A program made the translations under genes and the position numbers. Under the pieces are notes generated by a model that ran no database searches, was not told the origin of the DNA, and saw only the letters and a list, made by a program, of their open reading frames with translations. From an uncultured Verrucomicrobiales bacterium (lineage in GTDB: Bacteria; Verrucomicrobiota; Verrucomicrobiia; Verrucomicrobiales; Akkermansiaceae), in contig CALFVL010000035.1 in assembly GCA_937928425.1 (NCBI GenBank), positions 1 to 53,824 of the forward strand: 53,824 nt of DNA. The letters run 5' to 3'. Of the stretch, positions 1 to 9,191 are shown in pieces (the first letter of the stretch is position 1; each line of letters opens with the position of its first letter).

Positions 1-603
1 GATGAAATCAACCGCGCCTCCCCCCGCACCCAGTCCGCTCTCCTCGAGGCCATGAATGAACGCCAAGTCACCATCGATGGTACCACCCATTCACTTCCCC
101 ATCCCTTCCTCGTCATCGCCACCCAGAACGACACCTCCTCCACTGGAACCTTTCCCCTCCCAGAACCCCAGCTCGATCGCTTCCTTCTCTCCATTCCCAT
201 GACGCTCCCTGACGATCAAACGCAACTCGAAATCCTCCGCTTCCACTCCGAAAAATCAGCCAGCACCACCCCTTCCCCCGTTCTTTCGCTCGAACAACTC
301 CGTGACCTTCAGGAGCAAGCAAGTCAAATCTCAGTCTCCGACACCCTCCAGCGGTATCTCCTCTCCCTCTGCCAGGCCGTCCGCACCATCATCGGTCAAG
401 ACCACAGCGTCTCCACCCGTGCCACCCTCGCCCTCCAGCGCGCCGCCCAAGCCACAGCCTTACTTGACCAACAAGACAGCGTCCTCCCTGACCACGTTCA
501 GACCATCTTCCCCCATGTCCTCCGCCACCGCCTCCTGAGCGAAGGTAGCCCAGACCCAGATCACCTCCTCACCTCAGCCCTTGAGCAAACCCCCGTCCCC
601 TAA
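1..603 (+). CDS. MoxR-family AAA+ ATPase, 5' end cut by window
   Basis: This is the C-terminal 200 residues of a MoxR-type AAA+ ATPase; the start and Walker A motif lie before the window. The reading frame is open from base 1, beginning with the Walker B motif DEINRASP. The sensor segment VIATQND and the family hallmark LPEPQLDRF follow at about residues 36-60. The C-terminal lid has the STRATLALQRAAQA segment that matches the usual arginine-containing MoxR signature. MoxR proteins act as cytoplasmic chaperone ATPases that usually work with VWA-domain proteins, and are commonly followed by DUF58 and VWA genes. Here the next gene, 35 bases on, is an AsmA-like protein instead, so any VWA partner would have to be upstream. 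Family identity is firm; the client is unknown. Confidence 0.93.
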   Translation, partial: DEINRASPRTQSALLEAMNERQVTIDGTTHSLPHPFLVIATQNDTSSTGTFPLPEPQLDRFLLSIPMTLPDDQTQLEILRFHSEKSASTTPSPVLSLEQLRDLQEQASQISVSDTLQRYLLSLCQAVRTIIGQDHSVSTRATLALQRAAQATALLDQQDSVLPDHVQTIFPHVLRHRLLSEGSPDPDHLLTSALEQTPVP

Positions 604-638
604 AGCTCTCTCTAAAAACGCCCCCACCACCCACCTCG

Positions 639-3140
639 ATGATCCACACCTACCGCATCGTAAAAACCACCCTCACCCTCACCTCACTACTTATCTTCAT
701 TACTGGACTCCTCGGCATCATTTACCTGAATCAAGTCGGCTTCCCCGGACGCTACGGAGACCTACTCCAGCAAGAACTCACCAAACGCGGCATCCACCTC
801 AGCTTCGACTCCCTCCGCTTCGACCTCCGGCGCGGACTCATCGCAAAAAACGTCTCCTTCTTCATGAGTGAAGAAAATCGTACCCCCCTTTTAGAAGCTG
901 GAGAAATAACCGTAAATCTTGATAAGATTAAAGCCCTTCAAGGCCGCTTCAAGCTCCGCAACATTCACCTTGAAAAAGGAACAGCCCGCATCCCAGTCGT
1001 AGAAAAAAAGTCCCTCATCACCGCCCACCACATCAATGGTAAACTCATGATCACAGACCAAGGTCGAGCCCGTATCCAGAACGCCACTGGCCTGATTGAA
1101 GGAGTCCACATCACCTTCTCTGCTGACCTTCGACTCGGAAAAAAACCCAGTGACAAGCCCACTGATAACCTTCCCCCAGACCAACAAAAAAACCACCAAC
1201 TTAATCACATCCTTAGCCTCATCTTAGATGAACTCGCCCTCTGGAACATCCCCTCATCAAATCCCCCCCAGCTCGACTTCAAAATCAGAGGAGACCTCCA
1301 CCACCCTGAGGAACTCACCACCACCTTCACCCTCCTCGCCCATCAACTCACCCGGAACAAATACCACCTAGACAAGCTCATGGTCACTGGAGACCTCCGT
1401 GACCAAGTCCTCACCTTAGACGAAATCACCCTAAAGGACGAAAGCGGCTCCGCCACAGGCCAAGCAGATTGGAATACCACCCGCCAGGAAGGACGCTTCA
1501 AATTCACCTCAGACCTCCAACTCCAAGACTTTCTAAAAAACTGCTTCAACATCAACATCCTTGATAAACTCACCCTACACAGCCCACCCATCCTAGAACT
1601 CACAGGCACCCTCGCAGCCCTCAACGGACAAAAATTCTCCGTCCGCGCCAGTGGGCACGGAACCATAGGCTCATTTCTCCTTGTCGACACCCCCTACAAG
1701 AGTCTCACCTCAGACCTATCATGGCATGACGGTGATCTCTACCTTCGCGACCTAGAAGTGAAACACCAAAAAGGCCAAATAAATGGCAGCCTCCTCCTAG
1801 AAAACGGACTCGCCCGCTATGACCTCCGTTCCACCCTCCCCATCCAAGCCTTCCAGCCATTCATTAAAAAAGGCGGCCCCCTTGCCAAGATCATTGAGGG
1901 ATTCACCTTCGCTGATAATTCCATCATTGCCCTTGATGCCGTAGGCACCTCAGACCGCAGTGACCTCACCTCATGGTCCGCCCTTGGTAAAACCCATCTC
2001 ACCAACTTCTCCTACCAAGGGACCCACTTTCACCACCTCGCCGCAAACTTTAACTTCATCCCCGGCCTCGTCGAATTTTCACGCAGTATTACCCAGCTGA
2101 ACGATGAAAAAGAAAACACCCGTCTCCGCTTCCACGCACCAGCCTCCAGTGAAATTTATGCCGACCGCATCCTCTACGACACCGACACAAGACTCACCAC
2201 CATCAGCAACCTACGCGGACAAACATGGCCCACTCCCATCGTCAGAATTTTCGCTCCTAAAATCGCCACCCACCTTGAAGAAAACTACCGCTTCCATCGT
2301 CCCCCTCACCTCGCCGTAAACGGAACCTTCGCTAGCCGAGAAAAAGACAGCGCGAAAACTCTATTCAGCATCAACACCACCACAGACGGCCAGACAGACT
2401 ACCCCTTTCTTGGCCAGAACCTCCCCCTCTACAACCTAAAAGCAGATACCATCGTCCGGGGGAACCACATCACCGTAAAAAACCTCTCCTGTGACACCCT
2501 AGGCGGCTCCATCAGTGGCTCCATCTTTACAGATGTCTCACCCTCTCAGAAAAGCCCCTACCAAGGAGCTCTTAAATGGGACCAACTGTCATTCCCCCTC
2601 ATTTCGCGGACTTACCAATTCGATGAAGAAGAGCAAGGCACCCTTACCGGTAGTATCGACTTCAGAGGGAATGCTGACGGCATTTCTAACTTTAACGCCA
2701 GCGGCCTCATCGCCATCCGACAAGGGAAACTCGTCTCCCTTCCTATCTTAGGCCCCCTCTCACCCCTCATCGCCGGCGTCCTAGGTGACAAGCGAGCTGG
2801 CTATGAACACGCCAAAGACGCCTCCGCTAACTTCGCGATCATTAATGGAGTCGCCCAGACGAATGACTTCGTCGCCACCTCCAAAAACATCACCCTGACC
2901 GGGCAGGGAACCATCGACCTACGCAGCGACCAAATGGACATGACCATTCGCATTAACGCTCGGGGACTCCTCGGCTTCCTAGCCCTTCCACTTAAGCCGC
3001 TAAAAGGCATTTTCCAATTTCGCGGCAGTGGTCCCTATACTGCCCCTACTTGGAGAGTATCCCCCTTCACTCGTCCCCCTAGTGGGAAAGAAGATCCCCT
3101 CTTCCAAAAACCCGCCAAAGCCCAGATTATCCCCCAATAA
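639..3140 (+). CDS. AsmA-like inner-membrane-anchored protein
   Basis: A predicted 833-residue protein with an N-terminal membrane helix (about residues 8-29, rich in L, I and T) followed by a long beta-rich extracytoplasmic region. The last 200 residues resemble the AsmA C-terminal region: stretches such as GSISGSIF, GTLTGSIDFRGNADG, LPILGPLSPLIAGVLG and GTIDLRSDQMDMTIRI are typical. AsmA/YhdP-class proteins span the periplasm and are linked to phospholipid transport and outer membrane assembly, so a similar envelope role is inferred. The gene follows the MoxR gene by 35 bases in the same direction and may be cotranscribed. It ends 21 bases from the convergent avtA-like gene. The family call rests on general architecture; the substrate is unknown. 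Confidence 0.8.
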   Translation: MIHTYRIVKTTLTLTSLLIFITGLLGIIYLNQVGFPGRYGDLLQQELTKRGIHLSFDSLRFDLRRGLIAKNVSFFMSEENRTPLLEAGEITVNLDKIKALQGRFKLRNIHLEKGTARIPVVEKKSLITAHHINGKLMITDQGRARIQNATGLIEGVHITFSADLRLGKKPSDKPTDNLPPDQQKNHQLNHILSLILDELALWNIPSSNPPQLDFKIRGDLHHPEELTTTFTLLAHQLTRNKYHLDKLMVTGDLRDQVLTLDEITLKDESGSATGQADWNTTRQEGRFKFTSDLQLQDFLKNCFNINILDKLTLHSPPILELTGTLAALNGQKFSVRASGHGTIGSFLLVDTPYKSLTSDLSWHDGDLYLRDLEVKHQKGQINGSLLLENGLARYDLRSTLPIQAFQPFIKKGGPLAKIIEGFTFADNSIIALDAVGTSDRSDLTSWSALGKTHLTNFSYQGTHFHHLAANFNFIPGLVEFSRSITQLNDEKENTRLRFHAPASSEIYADRILYDTDTRLTTISNLRGQTWPTPIVRIFAPKIATHLEENYRFHRPPHLAVNGTFASREKDSAKTLFSINTTTDGQTDYPFLGQNLPLYNLKADTIVRGNHITVKNLSCDTLGGSISGSIFTDVSPSQKSPYQGALKWDQLSFPLISRTYQFDEEEQGTLTGSIDFRGNADGISNFNASGLIAIRQGKLVSLPILGPLSPLIAGVLGDKRAGYEHAKDASANFAIINGVAQTNDFVATSKNITLTGQGTIDLRSDQMDMTIRINARGLLGFLALPLKPLKGIFQFRGSGPYTAPTWRVSPFTRPPSGKEDPLFQKPAKAQIIPQ

Positions 3141-3161
3141 AATCTCCCATCCTGATAAGAA

Positions 3162-4430
3162 CTAAGTCGTATAAAGTCCATTCACCTCCTCCGCGATCAC
3201 CTTAATTCCTCCCTCCACCGTCTCCGCATCCATCGTATAACTCACCCGAATACACTCCTGCGTGTGCTTCCACTCCAGATCCTCCGGCAGCCCGAAGAAA
3301 AAGAACTCACTCGGCACCACCAACACTCCTCTCTTCTTCAAACGCTCATACAGCTCCCGCGCTGAGATTGGTAAATTCTCAAACCACAGCCATAAAAAAA
3401 GCGCCCCCTCGCTCTTATGAATATAGTAAGGCACTTCATCATTCAACTCCCGGGTAAACCATGCTCTAGCCAGCCTAGAACGCTCCTCATAAAACGGCTT
3501 CACCACCTCCCGACTCAGCCGTAAAATCTCACCACTCTCCACCAAGGGCCGTAAAATTTCCGGCCCGATATTCCCGTTCGCCAGCCCCACAATCGATGTC
3601 ATCGACGCCACCCGACGGCACATCTCCTGACTCGCTACCACGATTCCCGCTCGCGTCCCCGGTAAGCCAAGCTTCGAGAGGCTCAAGGTTAAAATCATTC
3701 CCTCATCCCACACCGGCTTCACCTCAGAAAAAATCACCCCAGGAAAAGGCGCCCCATAAGCACCATCCACGATTAAAGGAATGCCCCTCCCCCTCGCAAT
3801 CTCACGCAAGCGGTCCACCTCAGCATCCGTCAGCACATTTCCCGAGGGATTCGTCGGCCGTGACACACAAATCGCCGCAATGTCATCGCCCGGTTTAAGT
3901 GCATCGAAATCCACCCTATACTTAAACTCATGGCGCCCAGTTTTCTCCAATCGGGCAGGAATTGCCTCAAAAAAATCCGCCCCCACTGCCTGATTTGCAT
4001 ACCCTATATATTCGGGTAACAGAGGGAGCATCACCTTCCTGCGTGATCCATCAGAGAAATCTCCCGCCAAGGCATTAAACAGAAAAAAGAAAGCCGTCTG
4101 TCCCCCCATCGTCACTGCGAAATTCTCGTGCGTGACCTCCCAGCCAAATTCCTTGCGGAACAAAAGTGCGAGCGCTCTCCGGAAGGCCTCCCCCCCAGCT
4201 GGAACATCATAATTTCCCAGCATCCTCTCCACTGCTCCCGGCTCGGCCACTATCTCCTCCATTCGCTTCCGCCACAGCTTATCCATCTCTGGAACATGCG
4301 CTGGTTGACCTCCACCCAGCATCTTCACCCCAGCTCCACCAGCCAAGGCCTCTCCCAGATCATCCATTAATTCCCCAATGCCACTCCCACGTGCCAAATT
4401 CTCACCAAAAGTCGATAAATCCCACCCCAT
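3162..4430 (-). CDS. avtA: valine--pyruvate aminotransferase (AvtA-like)
   Basis: A fold-type I PLP aminotransferase of 422 residues that probably interconverts valine and pyruvate with 2-oxoisovalerate and alanine. The N-terminus WDLSTFGENLARGSGIGELM and the following MLGGGQPAHVPEM match the AvtA subfamily rather than general class I enzymes. Other landmarks are YDVPAGGEAFRRALA, the substrate/PLP segment SRPTNPSGNVL, and the Schiff-base lysine in LSLSKLGLPGTRAG. I chose the ATG at 4430, although the frame stays open to 4571, because homology begins there, a GGGAGGAGG purine tract lies about 13 bases upstream, and the longer form would overlap the divergent gene starting at 4523. It is a single gene, convergent with the AsmA-like gene. 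Confidence 0.9.
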   Translation of the reverse strand: MGWDLSTFGENLARGSGIGELMDDLGEALAGGAGVKMLGGGQPAHVPEMDKLWRKRMEEIVAEPGAVERMLGNYDVPAGGEAFRRALALLFRKEFGWEVTHENFAVTMGGQTAFFFLFNALAGDFSDGSRRKVMLPLLPEYIGYANQAVGADFFEAIPARLEKTGRHEFKYRVDFDALKPGDDIAAICVSRPTNPSGNVLTDAEVDRLREIARGRGIPLIVDGAYGAPFPGVIFSEVKPVWDEGMILTLSLSKLGLPGTRAGIVVASQEMCRRVASMTSIVGLANGNIGPEILRPLVESGEILRLSREVVKPFYEERSRLARAWFTRELNDEVPYYIHKSEGALFLWLWFENLPISARELYERLKKRGVLVVPSEFFFFGLPEDLEWKHTQECIRVSYTMDAETVEGGIKVIAEEVNGLYTT

Positions 4431-4522
4431 AAGTGAAGTTTCCCCTCCTCCCGAAATTTTGTCACTATATCTTTCCACTTTCACGAAAACTCTGCCACAT
4501 TCCAGACGTATAACCCTTTCAC

Positions 4523-6775
4523 ATGAAGAGAATCCTCTGCGCCCTCCTCCTAAGCTCTCCCCTCCACGCATCAGACTCCCTCTTCATCGAGGCCGAAGCC
4601 TTCCAAGATCGCGGCGGCTGGTCTGTGGACTCCCAATTCATCCTTAACATGGGATCCGCGTATCTCATGGCACACGGGCTCGGAACCCCCGTCACCGATG
4701 CCAACACCACAGTCACCTTCCCCTCCACTGGTACTTACCATCTTCACGTCCGCACGAAAGACTGGGTTGCCAAGTGGGATGCCCCCGGCACTCCTGGGAA
4801 ATTTAAAGTAAGCATCGGAGAGGAACAGAATACCACCATCTTTGGTACCGTTGGTGCCCAGTGGCACTGGCAAAGCGGAGGCACCGTAGAAATCACTTCC
4901 CCCCTCACCACCATTAAGATTCAAGACCTCACCGGATTTAATGGCCGTTGTGACGCCCTCTACTTCACCAAAGATGCTGATGACCTTCCTCCGAACAGTG
5001 GACAAGCCCTCTTCGACTTCCGCCGCGAAAAACTCGGCCTCCCCGCCACTCCACCAACTAAAAACGGCTACGACCTCGTCGTCGTAGGTGGGGGATACTC
5101 TGGACTCGCTGCTGGAATCTCCGCAGCCCGCCAAGGCCTCAAAGTCGCACTCATTCATGACCGCAACGTCTTCGGTGGGAATGGATCATCAGAAGTGCAA
5201 GTCTGGGCGATGGGAGGCACCCAGCTTGGAAAGTTTCCTCATCTGGGAGAAATCGTAAACGAGTTCTCAGACTTCTCGCGAGACTCTCCCGGACTCATCA
5301 AGGATTTCGCGGATGACCTAAAAACCCAAGTCGCGCAGGCCGAAGACCGCCTAGAAATCTACCTCAACCACTTCGCCTTCCGGACTAATGCCAAAAATAA
5401 CACCATCGAGTCAGTCGATGCCGTAGACACCACCACCGGAAACATCATCCGCATCGCCGGAAACCTATTCTGTGATGCCACCGGTCACGGAACCATCGGC
5501 GCACAAGCCGGAGCTAAATTCATGATGCTTGAAAAAGGGCACATGGGCATGTCTAATATGTGGTCCACTCGTGACACTGGGAAAAAAGTCGAATGGCCCG
5601 AAACTCCATGGGCACTCCCACTCGGTGACGATGACTACCCGCCCCTCCACACCTCACGCGGCCCCTACGAGAGCTTCCAAAAGGCCGAGTGGTTCTGGGA
5701 AGGCGGTTATGATAAACACCCCATTGACGATCTGGAAGAAATTCGTGACTGGAACCTCCGTGCCAATTTCGGAGCCTTCACCCACATTAAAAAATCTGAA
5801 GCCAACACCCAGCTCATGTGGATGGCCTTCATCGGCGGGAATCGTGAATCTCGCCGCCTAGAAGGTGATGTGATCCTAACCGGAGACGACATCCTCGCAC
5901 GGAAAGAATTCCCAGACGCCTCTGTTCCCACCACTTGGTCGATCGACCTCCATTACCCCAAGAAAGAATACATGAAAGGAGCGGCCAAAGAAAACCCCTT
6001 CATCTCCATCGCCGTTCATGACCGTAAAGTGGATCGTAAAAAAGGCTACAATATCCCCTACCGCACCCTCTATTCTAAGAATATCCAAAATCTCTTCATG
6101 GCTGGCCGCTGCATCTCCGTAGATCGCCGCGCCCTTGGCACGACCCGCGTCATGCGAACCTGTGGCATGATGGGTGAAGTCGTCGGAAAAGCTGCTTGGA
6201 TCGCCACCACTCAAAAGACCAATCCGCGTGGAGTTTACCAAAACTACCTTCCCCTCCTCATCGACCTCATGGAACAGCCCGGCCGTGCTCGCCGCGCCTC
6301 GATCGAACAAGCCCTCACCGTCCCTCCACTTCCCTCTGAAGGACTCAGATTAGCCACTCCGAAAATCCGCCCAATTAAACTCGATGGACTCATCATTGAC
6401 GACATCAAGGCGAAACTCACTGGAGAATGGGCCTCTGATAAAAAACTGAAACCTAATCACGGGGACGGCTACCGATACGCGCCCGCCCCAGCCACCGCCA
6501 CCTTCCCCATCCGCGTCAGACAAAGTGGCAAATACGAAGTCCGCTACCACTGGGCAAAGCACAAGAGTAACTCTACCGCCGTAGAACTCACCCTCACCCA
6601 TGCTAAGGGGCAAGAAATCATCAAGATCGACCAAAGCAAAAAACCAGCTCAGAAAGCCTACACCTCACTAGGAACCTTTGAATTCATCGACGTCCTCCCT
6701 GCAAGCCTCAGCATACAAGCCAAAGCAGCCGGAAATATCCACATAGATCTCGTCCAGCTCCTCAAGACCGAGTAA
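4523..6775 (+). CDS. secreted FAD-dependent oxidoreductase with golvesin-like C-terminus
   Basis: A 750-residue protein with a short Sec-type signal peptide (MKRILCALLLSSPLHA, predicted cut after residue 16; no twin arginine). Residues about 17-150 form a beta-rich module that looks carbohydrate-binding-like. A Rossmann FAD site follows (VVVGGGYSGLAAG, about 186-198) with GGNGSSEVQVW, placing it in the FAD_oxidored group. The motif LFMAGRCISVDRRALGTTRV near residue 530 is the second FAD-contact segment. Residues about 640-750 resemble the golvesin C-terminal/xanthan-lyase-associated domain. The substrate is unknown; relatives in Verrucomicrobiota and Planctomycetota are often linked to polysaccharide use. 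The next gene starts 10 bases downstream and encodes a membrane FMN/Fe-S protein, so a redox partnership outside the cytoplasm is plausible but inferred. Confidence 0.87.
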   Translation: MKRILCALLLSSPLHASDSLFIEAEAFQDRGGWSVDSQFILNMGSAYLMAHGLGTPVTDANTTVTFPSTGTYHLHVRTKDWVAKWDAPGTPGKFKVSIGEEQNTTIFGTVGAQWHWQSGGTVEITSPLTTIKIQDLTGFNGRCDALYFTKDADDLPPNSGQALFDFRREKLGLPATPPTKNGYDLVVVGGGYSGLAAGISAARQGLKVALIHDRNVFGGNGSSEVQVWAMGGTQLGKFPHLGEIVNEFSDFSRDSPGLIKDFADDLKTQVAQAEDRLEIYLNHFAFRTNAKNNTIESVDAVDTTTGNIIRIAGNLFCDATGHGTIGAQAGAKFMMLEKGHMGMSNMWSTRDTGKKVEWPETPWALPLGDDDYPPLHTSRGPYESFQKAEWFWEGGYDKHPIDDLEEIRDWNLRANFGAFTHIKKSEANTQLMWMAFIGGNRESRRLEGDVILTGDDILARKEFPDASVPTTWSIDLHYPKKEYMKGAAKENPFISIAVHDRKVDRKKGYNIPYRTLYSKNIQNLFMAGRCISVDRRALGTTRVMRTCGMMGEVVGKAAWIATTQKTNPRGVYQNYLPLLIDLMEQPGRARRASIEQALTVPPLPSEGLRLATPKIRPIKLDGLIIDDIKAKLTGEWASDKKLKPNHGDGYRYAPAPATATFPIRVRQSGKYEVRYHWAKHKSNSTAVELTLTHAKGQEIIKIDQSKKPAQKAYTSLGTFEFIDVLPASLSIQAKAAGNIHIDLVQLLKTE

Positions 6776-6785
6776 AGAACTTGGA

Positions 6786-8372
6786 ATGCCAGAAATTAGA
6801 CAGCTCTGGCTTAGGCTCTACCGCCTCGCGATCATCACCCTTATCGCATGGCTCATCTACCAACGAGCAGAAATCCCACCTTCGCAAGGAAACTTCCGCA
6901 CCCTCTTTCCAAGTGGAGACCGTATCGAGGGGCAGCGAGTCCTCGACTCAGAAGGGAAAACCCTAGGCCACTTTCTGACCACCTCGCCCAGCTGTGATCA
7001 CCTTAAAGGCTACTCTGGTCCCACCAATATCGCCTTAGCTCTCAGCCCGAGCGGGCAACTCATAGACACTCAGATCATCCACTCTGCGGACACCCCAGAC
7101 CACCTCCAATCCATCATCGCAGATCAAGCCTTCTGGGACGCTCATCTTGGCCTCACCCTTGGTGCTCCCCGCCAAGTAGAAATCGACGCCGTTTCTGGAT
7201 CCACCCTCACCAGCAGTGCCATCACCCGTAGCATCATCGAGCGGCTCGGTGGACTCACTTCTTCCAGACTATTTCCCACCCAGATCCTCCTGGCAGAACT
7301 CCCGGAAGCAGCCTCCCTCACTCCACACCCCCACTGGCCTGGAGTCTCATCCATCTACGATCACTCCCGTACATTAATCGGCCATGCTCTCCGTACCGCC
7401 CCCTCACAAGAATACTTCCACGGCTACCAAGGCCCTACTGACATCCTCATCATTCTTAATCCCAGCGCCACTAAAGTCACCCGCCTCCGTTTCCGTAAAA
7501 GCTATGATAACCCAGAATACTATGAACGCATTCTCGACCATGCCCACTTTCTGGAACTCTACGATGGCCTCCTCATCTCAGAAATCCTCGCCATAGATCA
7601 ATCCACAGTAGAAGGCGTCAGCGGAGCCACCCACACCTCATGGGCCATCGCCGAAAGCGTCGCCCGCCGCCTCGCTCGCTTCGAGTCAGACCGCCGCCCA
7701 GCACCCACGCCTATCCCTTGGCGTAATCTCGCCCTCATCGCCCTCACTCTCGGCGCCACCCTCTTCTCCTTCACTAAACTTCGTGGAAAACCCATCCCAC
7801 GGCTCCTTTGGCAAATTAGCGTCATCATAATTTTAGGCCTCCTCCTCGGTGACCTCATCTCTCAGGCCCTTCTCCTCGGCTGGGCTCGCCACGGGCTCCC
7901 CTTCTCAGACTCATGGGGTCTCGCCGCTCTCGTCGGAGCAGCTCTTCTCATCCCCTGGGCGAGTGGCCGCCAACTTTACTGTCACCAGCTATGTCCTCAC
8001 GGATTCTTACAACGCTGGCTTGGTAAACTTCCCATCAAGCCCATTAAACTGCCCCCATCACTCCACCGACTCCTCACACATCTTCCCTTTCTCCTCCTCA
8101 CCCTCCTCATTGCCTCGGCCATTACAGGAGCCTCATGGAACCTTGCCGCGTGGGAAGGTTTTGACGCTTGGCTGTGGCGCTCGGCAGGACTCTCCACCAT
8201 CGTCATCGCCATCTTGGGGCTTGTCGCCTCCATTTTCTCCCCGCTCGCTTACTGTAAATACGGATGTCCAACTGGAGCTCTCTTCAAATTCCTTAGTAAA
8301 TCATCCGCTACGAACCGCTTCACCCTCCGTGATCTGCTCGCCGCGCTCCTATGCCTCCTCGCCCTCCTCTGA
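6786..8372 (+). CDS. membrane protein with two FMN-binding domains and NosR-type Cys motifs
   Basis: A 528-residue membrane redox protein. After an N-terminal helix (about residues 10-26) come two tandem FMN_bind domains. Each ends in a flavin-transferase attachment motif: SGSTLT (137-142, acceptor T142) and SGATHT (279-284, acceptor T284). In NqrC, RnfG and NosR an equivalent threonine is covalently loaded with FMN by ApbE. The C-terminal half has about six hydrophobic helices and two CxxxCP motifs, C399-C403-P404 and C490-C494-P495, as in the NosR/NirI membrane core. It lacks the C-terminal bacterial ferredoxin domain of full NosR and ends in a leucine-rich helix. It sits 10 bases after the secreted FAD oxidoreductase, suggesting delivery of electrons to or from that enzyme. 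No nos genes or apbE are in the window. Confidence 0.85.
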   Translation: MPEIRQLWLRLYRLAIITLIAWLIYQRAEIPPSQGNFRTLFPSGDRIEGQRVLDSEGKTLGHFLTTSPSCDHLKGYSGPTNIALALSPSGQLIDTQIIHSADTPDHLQSIIADQAFWDAHLGLTLGAPRQVEIDAVSGSTLTSSAITRSIIERLGGLTSSRLFPTQILLAELPEAASLTPHPHWPGVSSIYDHSRTLIGHALRTAPSQEYFHGYQGPTDILIILNPSATKVTRLRFRKSYDNPEYYERILDHAHFLELYDGLLISEILAIDQSTVEGVSGATHTSWAIAESVARRLARFESDRRPAPTPIPWRNLALIALTLGATLFSFTKLRGKPIPRLLWQISVIIILGLLLGDLISQALLLGWARHGLPFSDSWGLAALVGAALLIPWASGRQLYCHQLCPHGFLQRWLGKLPIKPIKLPPSLHRLLTHLPFLLLTLLIASAITGASWNLAAWEGFDAWLWRSAGLSTIVIAILGLVASIFSPLAYCKYGCPTGALFKFLSKSSATNRFTLRDLLAALLCLLALL

Positions 8373-8582
8373 GCGGAGATACTTCTTCTAAATCCCCGAT
8401 GATCGCCTCAGATCGCCCAGAGCAAAAAACCTTGAAAAATTCGCTCTACTCCCAGAAACAGCACACTCTTCTCACCCACTCAAGTGAGTCACGAAGCTCC
8501 TCAGCGCTTCCTTAAACCCACCCAGAGAGAATCGCTTTCATCTCGCCCTCTGAGAAAATTCAGCATAGTTTCTGGTGAATCC

Positions 8583-9191
8583 ATGAAAAAAGTCCGTCTT
8601 CCCCGCTCCGTTGTTCTCGTAACGGTTCTTTACCTCGTCGCTGCGACGAGTGCGGCTATCACCCTTCAAAACTGGGACTTTCTAAAAACCTACATCCCCT
8701 TCCTCATCGCTATCAGCGCGCTACTTGCTACCCTTCACCGCCGGATACACTTCTCCCATACCCTCCTCTGGGCTCTCACCCTCTGGGGCGCGATGCATCT
8801 AGCAGGAGGACTCGTTAGAATCCCAGAAACTTGGGACTCTCACGGAGAACACCAGATCCTCTCCTCTTGGCTAATGATCGGGACCTGGCTGAAATATGAT
8901 CATCTCGCCCACACCTTCGGATTCGGCACTTGCACCTGGCTTATCTGGGAATCCTTCCGGGCTAGCATCCAAGCCCGCCTCGGCAGAAAACTCTACCCCT
9001 CAATAGGTATGATTCTCCTCTGTATCTTTGCCGCAATGGGCCTCGGTGCGATCAGTGAACTGATCGAATTTATCACCATTCATAAAACTCCTCTGAATAG
9101 CTCACAAGGACAGCTCGATACCTACTGGGACCTTTTTGCCAACCTCATCGGCTGCCTCTTCGCCGGCGTCCTGATCCTCTTCCGTGGTTAA
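8583..9191 (+). CDS. YjdF-like (DUF2238) integral membrane protein
   Basis: A 202-residue polytopic membrane protein resembling the DUF2238/YjdF family, with five or six hydrophobic helices. Family-like conserved segments are KYDHLAHTFGFG in the middle and the C-terminal AISELIEF ... QLDTYWDLFANLIG, where charged residues lie at helix ends. The function of the family is not established. The frame is open from a GTG at 8484, but I prefer the ATG at 8583. It begins MKKVRLPRS directly before the first membrane helix and has GGTGA a few bases upstream, while the extra 33 residues are low-complexity. The stop codon overlaps the start of the pseudouridine synthase gene by one base (TAATG), so the two are translationally coupled. 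Confidence 0.72.
   Translation: MKKVRLPRSVVLVTVLYLVAATSAAITLQNWDFLKTYIPFLIAISALLATLHRRIHFSHTLLWALTLWGAMHLAGGLVRIPETWDSHGEHQILSSWLMIGTWLKYDHLAHTFGFGTCTWLIWESFRASIQARLGRKLYPSIGMILLCIFAAMGLGAISELIEFITIHKTPLNSSQGQLDTYWDLFANLIGCLFAGVLILFRG

Noticed and set aside
4431-4571. Longer start for the avtA-like gene
   Set aside because: It would overlap the divergent secreted oxidoreductase gene and the extra 47 residues show no homology.
8484-8582. N-terminal extension of the YjdF-like gene from a GTG
   Set aside because: The ATG at 8583 precedes the first membrane helix and has a GGTGA nearby; the extension is low-complexity and unlike a signal sequence.
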